This document shows, in pieces, positions 7,960 to 16,519 of a stretch of 64,000 nucleotides of DNA (position 1 is its first letter; every line of letters starts with the position of its first letter). Below the pieces are notes generated by a model. It did not search any database. It had not been told where the DNA came from and worked only from the letters and a program-made list of their open reading frames with translations. This stretch comes from Jannaschia seosinensis (GTDB lineage Bacteria > Pseudomonadota > Alphaproteobacteria > Rhodobacterales > Rhodobacteraceae), in the NCBI RefSeq assembly GCF_001408515.1, contig NZ_CYPR01000196.1, positions 1 through 64,000 of the forward strand, read 5' to 3'. The translations under genes were made by a program, and so were the position numbers.

Positions 7960-8729
7960 GCCCGGTCCTCCCAGCAGCGGACGGCGAAGGGGCAGAACCG
8001 GCAGAGGAAGAAGTCGGGGCTGGTCGCGATGCGGGGCAGCAGATCGCCCGCGTCCGCGGCGCGCAGCACGTCGACCGCCTTGTCCGACAGCGCCTGCGCG
8101 GCGGCCGGATCGAACGACACATGCTCGTGGTAGAGCTCGCAGGTGTCCTTGTTCAGCGCGGTAAAGAGCGCGGACCCGAGGCCCATATAGGCCATGTAGA
8201 TCTGCATCTGGCCGAAATAGACGGGCTTCGAGAGCTGCACGCCTTTCTTCGCCGTGTCCGACCAGGACGAGGCTTTCAGCGCCTTGTGTTCCCAGAGCAC
8301 GGGCCAGGCGAGACCGATCTCCGGGCCGCCGATGATCACGCCGTCCACATGGCCGCGTATGCGTCCGCCCGCCGTCTCGAAACCGAACTGGCCGCCAGCC
8401 TGCGTCTGCGTGCGCAGATCGAATCCGGCCTGCCGGAGCCAGCGGATCGCCAGATCCTCGAAGACATGCCCGGCCGCGAAGATGCGAAGAACGCGCCCCT
8501 CGAAATCCTTGCCGGGATCGGGCGGCGTGTGGGTGACCTCGTAGACCAGCCGCCGCGCGCAGGGTTCGCCGATGCGGCTGGCGCCCAGATAGCCGCGCGG
8601 GCGTTGGCCCTCGCGTTCGGCCTCCAGCGCGGCATCGATGCGGCCGTTGATCCGCGCGCCGAGGGGTTCCGGTTCAGAGGCGTCGCGGCCATAGACACAG
8701 CCGGATCCGTGATTGAAATCGACCAGCAT
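7956..8729 (-). CDS. PD-(D/E)XK nuclease, Cas4/RecB-like with probable iron-sulfur cysteines
   Basis: Protein of 257 residues. The nuclease core comprises AAGHVFEDL (Gly87-His88), IRGHVDGVI (Asp129) and VLWEHKALK (Glu147, Lys149), the order of RecB/Cas4-type exonucleases. Cys57 (GEPCARR) together with Cys243, Cys246 and Cys252 (LCRFCPFAVRC) matches the split four-cysteine arrangement that holds a 4Fe-4S cluster in Cas4 and AddB. A role in end resection or phage recombination beside the helicase is inferred. A GTG two codons upstream is possible, but the ATG at 8729 has GAGGGGG five nt before it. No cas1 or cas2 is nearby, so this is not CRISPR adaptation. Confidence 0.82.
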   Translation of the reverse strand: MLVDFNHGSGCVYGRDASEPEPLGARINGRIDAALEAEREGQRPRGYLGASRIGEPCARRLVYEVTHTPPDPGKDFEGRVLRIFAAGHVFEDLAIRWLRQAGFDLRTQTQAGGQFGFETAGGRIRGHVDGVIIGGPEIGLAWPVLWEHKALKASSWSDTAKKGVQLSKPVYFGQMQIYMAYMGLGSALFTALNKDTCELYHEHVSFDPAAAQALSDKAVDVLRAADAGDLLPRIATSPDFFLCRFCPFAVRCWEDRA

Positions 8730-8739
8730 CCGCACCCCC

Positions 8740-9168
8740 TCAGAACGGCACGTCGCCGTTGTCGGACTGGCGCTGCATCGAGGCTTGAAAGCCGTCGACG
8801 CAGGCCTCGATCACGCGGTCGATGTCCGCGGCCGGGCGGTCGAAGAAGGGCTCCATCAGGCCCATCTCCGTCAGCGCCTCGGCGAGCATCCGGCGGGCCT
8901 CCACGATGGCGCGCGTCTCCATGTCGGTCTTGTCGATCATGCCGTGGTTCCTTTTGGCGTTGGCCGAGCCCGCCATCAGGCAAGCCATCGAGCAGAAGCG
9001 GTAATGAGGGTGACGGTCCCAGCGCAGGCCGTGGCAGTAGCCGAAGCCCCTGGCCTCGCGACCGCACTGGGCGCAGGGCACGCGCCGGGCGAGATTGGCG
9101 TGCGAAGGAGGGCTCCGCCCGTTCGCGGCTGAAACGCTCCCCCGGAGCCTTTCCGAGACGCCGCTCAC
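8740..9168 (-). CDS. DUF6511-like zinc-finger protein
   Basis: Protein of 142 residues. After a basic N-terminus it carries VPCAQCGREARGFGYC followed by YRFCSMACLM, a set of paired cysteines expected to bind zinc. The C-terminal half is helical (MIDKTDMETRAIVEARRML). I recognise the pattern as DUF6511, seen in rhodobacterial prophages; function is unknown. The GTG start at 9168 overlaps the TGA of the preceding gene, which fits the coupling of the whole operon and decides it over much longer readings with atypical composition. Confidence 0.7.
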   Translation of the reverse strand: MSGVSERLRGSVSAANGRSPPSHANLARRVPCAQCGREARGFGYCHGLRWDRHPHYRFCSMACLMAGSANAKRNHGMIDKTDMETRAIVEARRMLAEALTEMGLMEPFFDRPAADIDRVIEACVDGFQASMQRQSDNGDVPF

Positions 9169-9398
9169 CCCATGAGCAGCAGGTCCAGCGCGTCGCGCTC
9201 CTCCTTGTCCGGGGCGGCGGTCCGGCGCTCGGAGGACAGCACGATGGACCGGCTGATGGCGTTCGAAGCCATGCATTCCAGATCGCGCCGGGTCAGGCTG
9301 GCGATGGGGCGGTCGAGACGCCCGCGCGCCTCGAGCCAGCGTCCCATCGCCAGTGCCGCCTCCGTGGTGACATGCGCCTGCCATTCGTCCGGGCTCAC
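9165..9398 (-). CDS. Small hypothetical phage protein (77 aa)
   Basis: Begins at a GTG at 9398 that overlaps the TGA of the upstream gene (GTGA) and ends overlapping the next gene. The sequence starts VSPDEWQAHVTTEAALAMGR and ends KEERDALDLLLMG. It is helical and charged, with no catalytic motif. The overlaps on both sides and consistent frame support it as a real gene; no function is proposed. Confidence 0.65.
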   Translation of the reverse strand: MSPDEWQAHVTTEAALAMGRWLEARGRLDRPIASLTRRDLECMASNAISRSIVLSSERRTAAPDKEERDALDLLLMG

Positions 9399-10120
9399 GG
9401 GTTCAGCCAGGTCGGGCCGTTGCCGGGTTTGGCGGCGGGCGGTGTCTGGGTGGCGGGCTGGGCGGGAGCCGTCGGCGCACCCCAGGCAGGCGCCGCGGGC
9501 GCGGAGGCCGACTGCGGCTGGCCCCAAGCCGGGGTCGCGGGCTGCGCGGGTGCTGCGGCGGGCCGGGGCTTGTTCGAGGGCTGGGCGGGCACGGGCTCGC
9601 CCGCCATCACCTTCTGCCATTCGGGCGCGGTGGGCAGCACGACATGGTCGAGCTTGTTGGCGTCCTTGTAGGCGGGGTTGCGGCTCGGCTCGATCTGGAT
9701 CTTGGCGACGAAACTGATCCCGTCGAGATCGGCGAGCCCACGCAGCACCCGCTTGACCTTCGCCGCCTCGCTCATGTCCTCGGGGTTCAGCCCGAGCGCG
9801 CTGTCGATCATGGCGCGGAAGGTCGATTTCGAGATCTTCCAGCCGATCGACTGGCCCAGCTCGTCGAGCTTGCCGCCTTGCACGGTAAAGTTCTGCCAGA
9901 ACTTGCGCCGGGCATGCGGGCCCTCGGCGACGGTGAACTCGGCGTCGAGCATCAGCACATCGCTGCCGGGCTGGTTCGAGGCCTTGAGCAGCCCGCGATC
10001 CGCGTCGCTCGATCCGTCGGTGCCGCCCTTGCGCAGCGTCATCACGAGCCTGGCGAAGGTGCCGTCCGGGATCAGGTCGCCCGACTGCTGCGGCTCCACG
10101 TCGTTCATGTCGAAGGTCAT
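9395..10120 (-). CDS. Phage recombination/ssDNA-binding-like protein with Pro/Ala-rich tail
   Basis: Protein of 241 residues. Residues 1-160 form a compact domain (MTFDMNDVEPQQSGDLIPDG, then KFWQNFTVQGGKLDELGQS). The remaining 80 residues are a low-complexity tail of Pro, Ala, Gln and Trp ending PGNGPTWLNP. Domain plus disordered tail resembles phage single-strand-binding or DUF669-like proteins, which often sit beside a RecA-like ATPase, as here. That functional reading is inference. ATG 10120 lies just upstream of the ATPase stop and has good spacing from AAAGGA. Confidence 0.55.
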   Translation of the reverse strand: MTFDMNDVEPQQSGDLIPDGTFARLVMTLRKGGTDGSSDADRGLLKASNQPGSDVLMLDAEFTVAEGPHARRKFWQNFTVQGGKLDELGQSIGWKISKSTFRAMIDSALGLNPEDMSEAAKVKRVLRGLADLDGISFVAKIQIEPSRNPAYKDANKLDHVVLPTAPEWQKVMAGEPVPAQPSNKPRPAAAPAQPATPAWGQPQSASAPAAPAWGAPTAPAQPATQTPPAAKPGNGPTWLNP

Positions 10121-10124
10121 GTCG

Positions 10125-10979
10125 TCATCCTTTCCGGGGTTGGTTGATCTTGGTGAGGAGCGCGCCGAGATCGGGCGGCTCGGTCATGTCGAGACGGCCA
10201 GAGCGGTCCTTGGCCGGCAGGCCGAACGGATTGCCGGATTGGCAAACGAGGCGGCGCGCGTTGCCCTTGTCGGGATCGTGACGCCAGGTCGGGGGCGCAT
10301 CGGGGCCCGCGCCGGGATCCTGCGAGAAGAGGCTCATGGTCAGCACCTGATCGACGATGCCGGGGAGCTCGCGGGCGACCTTTCCGCCGTCCATCTGCGG
10401 CTGCCAGGTCACCCGGTTCATGTCGTCGACGACCTTCTCGAGGATGCCGACGAAGACGACGGTGCGGCCGGGCGCATGCTGAAGATGCTTGAGGAGACCG
10501 ATGACCTCGCGCGCCAGCAGGCCGTAGGCGCCGCGCGTGTCGGGTTTGCCGGTGCGTTCCGACAGCGCCTCGGGCCGGGTCTTGGCCCATGCCATGGCCT
10601 GACGCGTCAGGTCGGTGATGCTGTCGACAAAGATGATGCGCTTGGTATCGATCTTCTCGGCCAACTCGGGATGCTGCGCACGCAGATGCGCGTGGTGGGC
10701 CTCCGAGAAATGCTCCTCGGGTTGGGCGGCCGGGTTCGCGCCGCCGATCAGGCAGGCAATGTCGACCGCGTCGGAAAAGCGGCGGATCGGGATGCTGTCT
10801 CCCGGCCAGTCCTGGACGGACTTGAGGCCCGCCTCCAGATCGATGCAGAGCGTCTCGGCGGGTGGCAGCGTCTTCAGCAGCGTGGTCTTGCCCGCGCCGC
10901 TCGGCCCGAACAGCGCCATGGTGGTCTTGCCCTGCGCCTCGCGCAGCCGGTCGTCAGCGGAGATGATGCGCAGGCTCAT
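10125..10979 (-). CDS. RecA/Sak4-like phage ATPase
   Basis: Protein of 284 residues. A P-loop GPSGAGKT is at 25-32 and a Walker B strand is IIFVDSITD, followed by a RecA-like region with conserved polar residues (TVVFVGILEKVVDDMNRVTW). Short RecA-like ATPases of this type (Sak4 group) promote single-strand annealing or recombination in phages, and the neighbouring ssDNA-binding-like protein fits that pairing. The ATG at 10979 begins MSLRIISADD and overlaps the stop of the upstream gene (ATGA). A much longer upstream reading is compositional shadow. Confidence 0.8.
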   Translation of the reverse strand: MSLRIISADDRLREAQGKTTMALFGPSGAGKTTLLKTLPPAETLCIDLEAGLKSVQDWPGDSIPIRRFSDAVDIACLIGGANPAAQPEEHFSEAHHAHLRAQHPELAEKIDTKRIIFVDSITDLTRQAMAWAKTRPEALSERTGKPDTRGAYGLLAREVIGLLKHLQHAPGRTVVFVGILEKVVDDMNRVTWQPQMDGGKVARELPGIVDQVLTMSLFSQDPGAGPDAPPTWRHDPDKGNARRLVCQSGNPFGLPAKDRSGRLDMTEPPDLGALLTKINQPRKG

Positions 10980-11464
10980 TGATCGCCCCCCTGCGGGACG
11001 ATCTCGATCTTCAGCGTGCCGGGCCGTACGGTGCGCGCGGGCTCGAAACCGGCGCGGATTGCATCGGGCCAGGCGGCGTATTTGCGCTCGGGCACCTTGA
11101 ACGCGATGTCGACGTACTGGGCGGGATCGTCCCCGGCGGTGCGGATGCGCTCGACCATGGCGGCGAGGCGATCCTGATCCCAATCGACCCGTTTCGGCAG
11201 ATCGGCGACCACGGTGAAATCACCATCGTCGAACCGGATCGTCCCGGTGTCCTTGCCCGCCGCCTGCCGCTCCTCGGCGGCGCGGGTGGCGTAGCGGACC
11301 GTCAGAGCGCCATCCAGGCGGGCCTTCGCGGCCTTGTCCCGCTTGATGCGCTCATCGACGTCGCGCTGCAGGATGGCCAGCAGTTCGACGGGCAGCTGGG
11401 CGATGTCCTGCAGGCCGAGGCCCGGCAGGTCGTCGACGGTGGGGGTGTTCGCGGGGAACGGCAT
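10976..11464 (-). CDS. Hypothetical phage early protein (162 aa)
   Basis: Begins MPFPANTPTVDDLPGLGLQD at an ATG preceded by GGAG at 8-nt spacing. The protein has a helical charged N-terminal half (LLAILQRDVDERIKRDKAAK) and a C-terminal half ending RPGTLKIEIVPQGGDQ. I do not recognise the family. It lies directly upstream of and overlaps the RecA-like ATPase by ATGA, so it may be a recombination accessory, but nothing in its own sequence proves this. Confidence 0.65.
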   Translation of the reverse strand: MPFPANTPTVDDLPGLGLQDIAQLPVELLAILQRDVDERIKRDKAAKARLDGALTVRYATRAAEERQAAGKDTGTIRFDDGDFTVVADLPKRVDWDQDRLAAMVERIRTAGDDPAQYVDIAFKVPERKYAAWPDAIRAGFEPARTVRPGTLKIEIVPQGGDQ

Positions 11465-11508
11465 GTAAGGGTCTCCATGATCGGCAAAGAGGGATTGGAA
11501 GGCGGTGG

Positions 11509-11898
11509 TCACGCGGCAGCCCGACCACTCGAACCGGTGGCGTGGTCGGGCTGCCCCTGCTCGGCGAGCAGGAGCGCGGACAGCGACACGGCTGCGGCCT
11601 TCGGCTTGGGGCGGGCGACGGCGATGTAGGCGAACTGGTCGGGACCCAAGCGCTCTTGCACCAGGTGCACGAGGCCCCGTTCGGCGGCCCAGAACGCGCG
11701 GGCGCCGAGCCAGGTCAGCCTTGTGCGTTCTTCGGTCGTGAAGCGGGACAATCCCTGACACCGATCGAGCGTCAGAAAGCCGCGATGGTATTCGAGCCGG
11801 TCGCCCGGCACGGCCTGCGCCACCCAGGCGCAGAACTCGATCTCGGTGAGCGGTCGGCGGGCGCGGACCGTGATGAAGGGGGTGGTGCCCATGAACAT
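11509..11898 (-). CDS. Hypothetical phage early protein (129 aa)
   Basis: Begins MFMGTTPFITVRARRPLTEI with AAGGAGGAG close upstream. The body has repeated basic-aromatic stretches (FCAWVAQAVPGDRLEYHRGF, RLTWLGARAFWAAERGLVHL) and a disordered Ala/Gly tail. The segment EERTRLTWLGARAFWAAE could be a DNA-binding helix pair, but no family was recognised. It is the second gene of the early operon, just after the sigma-like protein. Confidence 0.6.
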   Translation of the reverse strand: MFMGTTPFITVRARRPLTEIEFCAWVAQAVPGDRLEYHRGFLTLDRCQGLSRFTTEERTRLTWLGARAFWAAERGLVHLVQERLGPDQFAYIAVARPKPKAAAVSLSALLLAEQGQPDHATGSSGRAAA

Positions 11899-11920
11899 GA
11901 TCTCCTCCTTTCGCCTCTAC

Positions 11921-12514
11921 TCAGGCCGCCGCGAGATCGTCCCAGGCGGGACCGAGACCGTGAGCGGTGAGGACGTGACGGAGATCGGCGAGGCGGCGGT
12001 AGAGCGCGGACCGGCTGCCGAAACCCTCGGTTGCGAGCGCGGTGACCGGGCGATGCGCCAGCGCCGCGCAGAAGCGGCGATCCTCGGCCGGGAGCCGCGC
12101 GAGCGCCGCCTGCAAGGCGTGGTGCAGTTCGGTGACGGCGGCGGCGCAGCAGGGTTGGCCGTGCCAAGAGGCGAGACCGTCGTCCTCAGTCAGCGTGTCG
12201 CCGACCGGCTCGCGGGTACCGGCCAGCGGCACCTCGAGCGAGAGCAGCGATCCACCCTGCGCACGGCGCTGGCGGTGATGGCGCATCGCGATCCGCGAGG
12301 ACTGGTTGCGCAGGACGATGTTGGCGAAGGCGCCGATGCTGCCGCGCGAAGGAACGTAGGCGGGCAAGCGGCGCAGCAGATCGACCAGGAGTTCCTGGCC
12401 CAGATCCTCGCGCTCGCAGAGCGGCAGGCTCAGCTTGCGCCGGAGGCGTTGCGCCGCCGCATCGGCCTCGCGGATGATGGTTTCAATGTCGTCGTGGGAG
12501 AGTTCGATCTGCAT
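11921..12514 (-). CDS. Sigma-70-like (ECF-type) regulator, first gene of the early operon
   Basis: Protein of 197 residues. An N-terminal region-2-like helix pair (REDLGQELLVDLLRRLPAY, GSIGAFANIVLRNQSSRI) and a C-terminal region-4-like helix-turn-helix (RPVTALATEGFGSRSALYRRLADL) are joined by a variable linker. This layout fits small extracytoplasmic-function sigma factors or sigma-like phage regulators. As the first gene of the minus-strand early operon it could direct transcription of the phage genes. The match is of moderate strength; a non-sigma DNA-binding protein is possible. Confidence 0.6.
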   Translation of the reverse strand: MQIELSHDDIETIIREADAAAQRLRRKLSLPLCEREDLGQELLVDLLRRLPAYVPSRGSIGAFANIVLRNQSSRIAMRHHRQRRAQGGSLLSLEVPLAGTREPVGDTLTEDDGLASWHGQPCCAAAVTELHHALQAALARLPAEDRRFCAALAHRPVTALATEGFGSRSALYRRLADLRHVLTAHGLGPAWDDLAAA

Positions 12515-12704
12515 CGCTGTGCGCCTCGGTCATCGTTTCTGATGAGTCCAAGGTGCCGGATGCGGTCGGCGCGCAGGTGGGAACGGGGTGGGAATAAGGT
12601 GGGGGCATGGTGGGTCTGGCCCTTTGCCCAAGGCGACAAGTGTGGCGCTTCACTTGGCCTTCGTGTCCGGACTGCTTATCGCCGGGCGCATTTTTATTTT
12701 CCAC
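12515..12704. other. Intergenic leader of the early operon
   Basis: About 190 bp upstream of the sigma-like gene. On the minus strand it contains two copies of TTCCCACC (around 12570-12590) that could be an operator. No convincing -35/-10 pair was identified. This is where a promoter for the whole minus-strand early operon would be expected. Confidence 0.35.
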
Positions 12705-13991
12705 CTACCCCGGGCGGTAATAGATGGCGTCGAGCATTGCCGCCCGACACTCCCAAAGCTGTCCATCGCCACTTTCGGGCTTGTCGATGTTGTACCACTC
12801 CGATGCGCGGATCACTTCCACGACCCGGTCCCAGTAATTTTCGAGGCTGAGAGTCGACTTGGCGAAGCCCATCCCATTCGCCGCGGCCACAATATTGGGA
12901 TTGGAAATGCAGAGGAATACGTCGGGACGTTTCATGGCAAGCAGACGTGACGCCGTCGCGACGCCCCCAACTCTGCTCGAATTGGTAAACGCCTTCACAA
13001 AAAGGCGCGCAAATCGGTCGAAATGCTCCTTCGTGACCTCTCCCTTTTGTGGAATGCTATCAACGGCGCGAGCTAGGGATCGGTCGTTCTCTGCGATGCG
13101 ATTTTTGAAGTCTCCCGCGCCACGCATGGAGCCGAACCAACCCCAATCTCGATCAAGAGATTTGTGACTCGCCTTTTCTTCAACCCCTATTGCACCTGCA
13201 ATTGCTTTCCTTTGCGGCGTTGTGAGGTCGTGGAAAGAAGGCACGGCAGATAGCCAACCCTGCACAGTTCGGAGCAGGTTCAGACTTTCATCAACGTCGT
13301 GGTGAGCCGACCCTCGCACGGCGCGGACATACTGATCCCAACCCATACCGACCAAGGGGGACGATAGGCTCTTCACGCTTGCAGGCGGCACCCCTGCCAG
13401 CGGATCGCGAGGTGGACCCGGCCTCCTTGCGGCTAGCTTGCATCCCAAACGGTATCGCGCCGCCAAATCTTCTGTTACGCGGTCACCGAGTGAGGCGCTT
13501 CGCGCGGCGAAGGAAAGGGTATCAGCTAGCATCTCGTCGCTGATGGAACCCGTAACCAGGACACAGGCCTCGTGGTTCTTGCCAAGCCCGCCGCGAGTGA
13601 AGTTAGCGCTCCCGATGATTGCAGCAGCCCGTTTCCCAGAACGGAACGCGTAGACCTTTGGGTGGAACGTCCCACCAGGAAATTTCGTGACGACGTAGCA
13701 TCCGTCGACCCCGATGAGAGAGTCGACAAGGTCTGGATCGGTCTGAGCGAACGCGAGCCCGAATGTTACGGCTCTGATTTTTGCCGAATGCGATAGGAGT
13801 TTTCGGGCCAGGGAGGTGGATGTGCCCCAGGCGACCGCCCAATGAAACTCGTCATACTCCGCCACGAGGCCCTCGATGGCATTCTCTACGTCGTTCCCCG
13901 TCAGAAATTCGATTTCCAATTCAATCAATCCCTCACGCCACTTGCAGGACATCAGATGGCCAAAGCATAGCAGGCGCGGATCAGCCCACAA
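12705..13991 (-). CDS. Phospholipase D-like (HKD) nuclease-type protein
   Basis: Protein of about 420 residues. The N-terminal domain contains one PLD active-site half, FHPKVYAFRSGKRAA followed by IIGSANFTRGGLGKNHEA, matching HxKx(n) with GSANFT as in PLD-family nucleases such as the Bfil/NgoFVII type. The C-terminal half (about 200-428) is helical, with a segment VATASRLLAMKRPDVFLCIS resembling helix-hairpin-helix-like partners in restriction proteins. A single half-site implies dimerisation for activity. The exact start is uncertain: the upstream ATG at 13991, an ATG at 13952, or nearby TTG codons. GC is lower than in flanking phage genes. A defence nuclease is inferred, not shown. Confidence 0.65.
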   Translation of the reverse strand: MWADPRLLCFGHLMSCKWREGLIELEIEFLTGNDVENAIEGLVAEYDEFHWAVAWGTSTSLARKLLSHSAKIRAVTFGLAFAQTDPDLVDSLIGVDGCYVVTKFPGGTFHPKVYAFRSGKRAAAIIGSANFTRGGLGKNHEACVLVTGSISDEMLADTLSFAARSASLGDRVTEDLAARYRLGCKLAARRPGPPRDPLAGVPPASVKSLSSPLVGMGWDQYVRAVRGSAHHDVDESLNLLRTVQGWLSAVPSFHDLTTPQRKAIAGAIGVEEKASHKSLDRDWGWFGSMRGAGDFKNRIAENDRSLARAVDSIPQKGEVTKEHFDRFARLFVKAFTNSSRVGGVATASRLLAMKRPDVFLCISNPNIVAAANGMGFAKSTLSLENYWDRVVEVIRASEWYNIDKPESGDGQLWECRAAMLDAIYYRPG

Positions 13992-14023
13992 CTCGTGGTG
14001 AAGGGAGAGAAACCGAAGCGCCG

Positions 14024-14977
14024 CTAGCAGTCGTCGACCACGATCTCCGTTGCCGGGACGCCGAGCCGGTAGCCCCGGTTTCGAACAGTCGCGATCAGGG
14101 ACTTGCTCTCGGCATTGGTGAACCCGGCAGCCTTGAACGCGTCGCGCAGCTCGCGGATCAGATCCTTGGCCTCGCGCGCCGTCGTCCCTTCGACATGGGA
14201 TCGGGAGGCGACCTGATCGCGCGACAGCGCCTTCTCAAGCAGGCGTTCGAACACGGGGAAAATCTGACGCGACAGAATGACGGAGCGACCGTCCCACTGA
14301 ACCTCGGCCGTCGCCCTTCGCACGCGTAGCACGGGTGCCAGTGGGACCGGCGCCAGAGCCGCGATGTCGATTGTGCCGCCGCCGCCATCCGAGGCAGGCA
14401 TCAGCACCGCGTGGGTTTCGACCAGATGAAAGCCCGCATCCTGATAACGCCGGGCGGCCTCCGCTGGTAACTGCGGTGCGAGGATCGTGACGTCGGAGCC
14501 CTGCGCTGCCTGGCGCAACGAAGCGATGATGCCGTCGCCGGTCAGAGCTGCAGACTCAAGCGCAAGAAACACTGCACGTCCGGATCGCGTATCGCCGAGC
14601 CGCCAGACGTTCTCCGCGGCGCGTTTCGGAGCTGTGGCGAACCCTGCCGCGGCACCGATCACGGATGCCAACGCCTCGGCGCCGATGCGAAACACGCGTA
14701 GATCGTCCTCGGTGAGATCTACGTCATTTCGGCGGTCCAGCGGACATTCGGCACGATATCCGTCGCCCGCTTTCCGGATCGGCCGACAGGGGAGTCCGCA
14801 TTCGCAGGCGTCGCAGACCTCCCAATCGGAGAGCGGCGCCTGTTCGACCAGGACACGTTTCGCCAGCAGCCGGTTGAAACCCGGACCAAAGAACGGCGCG
14901 GAAAGCTCGCCGGACAGGATCGCGTCGTCGCCAGCCTCACTCAGCCGCGTCAACAACCTCAAAATCGTCTCGGTCAT
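14024..14977 (-). CDS. Unknown protein with Cys cluster and C-terminal winged-helix-like region
   Basis: Protein of 317 residues. An early cysteine cluster (VCDACECGLPCRP, later AECPLDRR) suggests a zinc-binding element at about 54-80. The C-terminal 100 residues (VQWDGRSVILSRQIFPVFERL to NRGYRLGVPATEIV) look like a response-regulator-type winged helix, with the characteristic VRNRGYRL at the wing. Function is unknown; DNA binding is inferred. It follows the 413-residue gene and overlaps it by 41 nt, so the two are probably co-translated. The same pair appears in my experience next to recombinase/DUF2924 modules, but I cannot confirm this here. Confidence 0.55.
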   Translation of the reverse strand: MTETILRLLTRLSEAGDDAILSGELSAPFFGPGFNRLLAKRVLVEQAPLSDWEVCDACECGLPCRPIRKAGDGYRAECPLDRRNDVDLTEDDLRVFRIGAEALASVIGAAAGFATAPKRAAENVWRLGDTRSGRAVFLALESAALTGDGIIASLRQAAQGSDVTILAPQLPAEAARRYQDAGFHLVETHAVLMPASDGGGGTIDIAALAPVPLAPVLRVRRATAEVQWDGRSVILSRQIFPVFERLLEKALSRDQVASRSHVEGTTAREAKDLIRELRDAFKAAGFTNAESKSLIATVRNRGYRLGVPATEIVVDDC

Positions 14978-16178
14978 TCATCAGCCCGTTCCGTTCGATC
15001 AGCTTCATCACCCGCGCCTCGTGCTGGGTGCGGCGGAACTGCACGACGCCCGGGGGCCGCAGCTTGACCGTGACCTGCGGCTGGCGCTTGCCGTCGCCCT
15101 TAAACAGGATCCGGAACACGAGTTCGCCCAGCCTCCAGGCGCCGCCGAACGAGACCGGTGTGCTGCCGAAATGCTGGAGCGCGTCACCGCCGAGATCCCG
15201 CGACCGCAGCGTGCGCACCACGCGGGGATACCCCTTCTTGCCGGGCGCCATCAGGTCGGCCGCCGCCTCAATGATAAGCACCTTGTCGATCAACGGATCG
15301 TAGGCGGCGTCGAAGGCGAAGCCCGGTCCGGCCAGTTCGACCGGGCGCAGGGTATAGAGGTCCTGCGCATCGTCGCCGTCGAAGAAGCCGGGCCGGTCGA
15401 GGATGATCGAGGCGAAGAGTTCCGCGATCTCGGGCTGATGCGCCTTCCTGATGCGGGCCAGTCGCAGCATGCCGGTGTTCTCGGAGTATCGCAGCACGGC
15501 GTGGGAAATCTGGCGCACGCTGATCACCCGTTCGACCTGGCCCTCGACGACCGGCATGGTCGAGACCATGGAGCCGTGGCTGACCACGAGGTTGATCTCG
15601 TCATCGTCTTCGTAGTCGCCCACCCGGCAGTAGTCCCCGAGAAACGCGTCACGGAAGAGCGCGGCAACGGCCGTCCGGAACGCCTCGACCTTCTCCGCCG
15701 TCAGATCGATCGCGACGCCACGTTCCCGGCCGGCAAATTCATGCAGGCGGTCGGCAGTGAGCATCGCCATGTGGTCAGCGGCCGCATCGAACAGGTCCGG
15801 ATGCTCCAGAAAGACCCGGACGGCGATGTGCTTGGGATCATGCGCCTTGTTCGGCGCGTCCTCGTCGCCGGTCTTTATATCGGGGAACAGATCGACGCCC
15901 TGACGGACTGCCTGCGCCTGGATGATCTCGAGGCCGCGGGCATCGCCCAGTTCCGCGATGCGGTGCAGATCGCCGCGCAGCCCTTCGGGATAGCTGTCCT
16001 CGGCGCCAGTCAGCAACTTCTCCAGCGCCTCGCGGGCGGCATCTTCCTCCTGGTCCAGCAGGTCGACGGAGAAGCCCTTGTACTTGCCCTCGTGCCGCGC
16101 CAGCAGCGGCTTCATCAGGGCGAGATCGATGGTCTTGATGAACCGGGGGTTCACGAACTTTTTCAAATTGCCGGCCAC
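14937..16178 (-). CDS. Large hypothetical protein of a recombinase-linked module (413 aa)
   Basis: Begins MAGNLKKFVNPRFIKTIDLA and is a soluble, well-ordered-looking protein with no recognised motif. Features include an acidic helical N-terminal third (LLDQEEDAAREALEKLLTG) and a histidine-containing central part (HDPKHIAVRVFLEHPDLFDA). The C-terminal region (VTVKLRPPGVVQFRRTQHEA) is basic. It is divergent from the 16316 gene, with 137 bp between them that would hold promoters for both directions. Its overlap with the downstream winged-helix gene implies a shared function. Confidence 0.55.
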   Translation of the reverse strand: MAGNLKKFVNPRFIKTIDLALMKPLLARHEGKYKGFSVDLLDQEEDAAREALEKLLTGAEDSYPEGLRGDLHRIAELGDARGLEIIQAQAVRQGVDLFPDIKTGDEDAPNKAHDPKHIAVRVFLEHPDLFDAAADHMAMLTADRLHEFAGRERGVAIDLTAEKVEAFRTAVAALFRDAFLGDYCRVGDYEDDDEINLVVSHGSMVSTMPVVEGQVERVISVRQISHAVLRYSENTGMLRLARIRKAHQPEIAELFASIILDRPGFFDGDDAQDLYTLRPVELAGPGFAFDAAYDPLIDKVLIIEAAADLMAPGKKGYPRVVRTLRSRDLGGDALQHFGSTPVSFGGAWRLGELVFRILFKGDGKRQPQVTVKLRPPGVVQFRRTQHEARVMKLIERNGLMNDRDDFEVVDAAE

Positions 16179-16315
16179 GACGAATCCCCTTTCCTGAATG
16201 ATAAGTGTTCTTGATACGTTCCCATGCGCGATTCTTCAACCTGTGCGGGATCGGCTGGGACGCTTTCCGACATCGACGAGTAGAGGCCAGAGGAGACGAC
16301 CGCTCCGAGGCCCGC

Positions 16316-16519
16316 ATGAAACGCCCCAATCCGCTCCCGGCCAACCAGATGACGCCCGCAGAACGCCGCGCCGAGTTGTGCGGCCTGCTGGCGCTCGGGC
16401 TGGTTCGGCTGACGCAGAGACAGTCAAGCGAACTATCTGACGGAACCGGAGAAAGTTCGCTACACTATCCGCCCGACCAGAGCGGTCATGCAACCACCGA
16501 GAAACGGAGAACCGCATGA
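16316..16519 (+). CDS. Small hypothetical protein of the recombinase module (67 aa)
   Basis: Begins MKRPNPLPANQMTPAERRAE, then a hydrophobic helix CGLLALGLVRL and an SSLHYPPDQSGH segment. Its stop overlaps the ATG of the DUF2924 gene. From memory this short protein recurs upstream of DUF2924 and recombinase genes in Alphaproteobacteria. No activity can be assigned. Confidence 0.65.
   Translation: MKRPNPLPANQMTPAERRAELCGLLALGLVRLTQRQSSELSDGTGESSLHYPPDQSGHATTEKRRTA

Noticed and set aside
7956-8729. The Cas4-like nuclease as part of a CRISPR system
   Set aside because: No cas1, cas2 or repeats; neighbours are phage replication genes.
12483-12704. A 73-codon minus-strand frame overlapping the sigma-like gene start
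   Set aside because: It overlaps the sigma-like start in another frame, begins at a GTG without ribosome site, and is Pro/His/Arg-rich.
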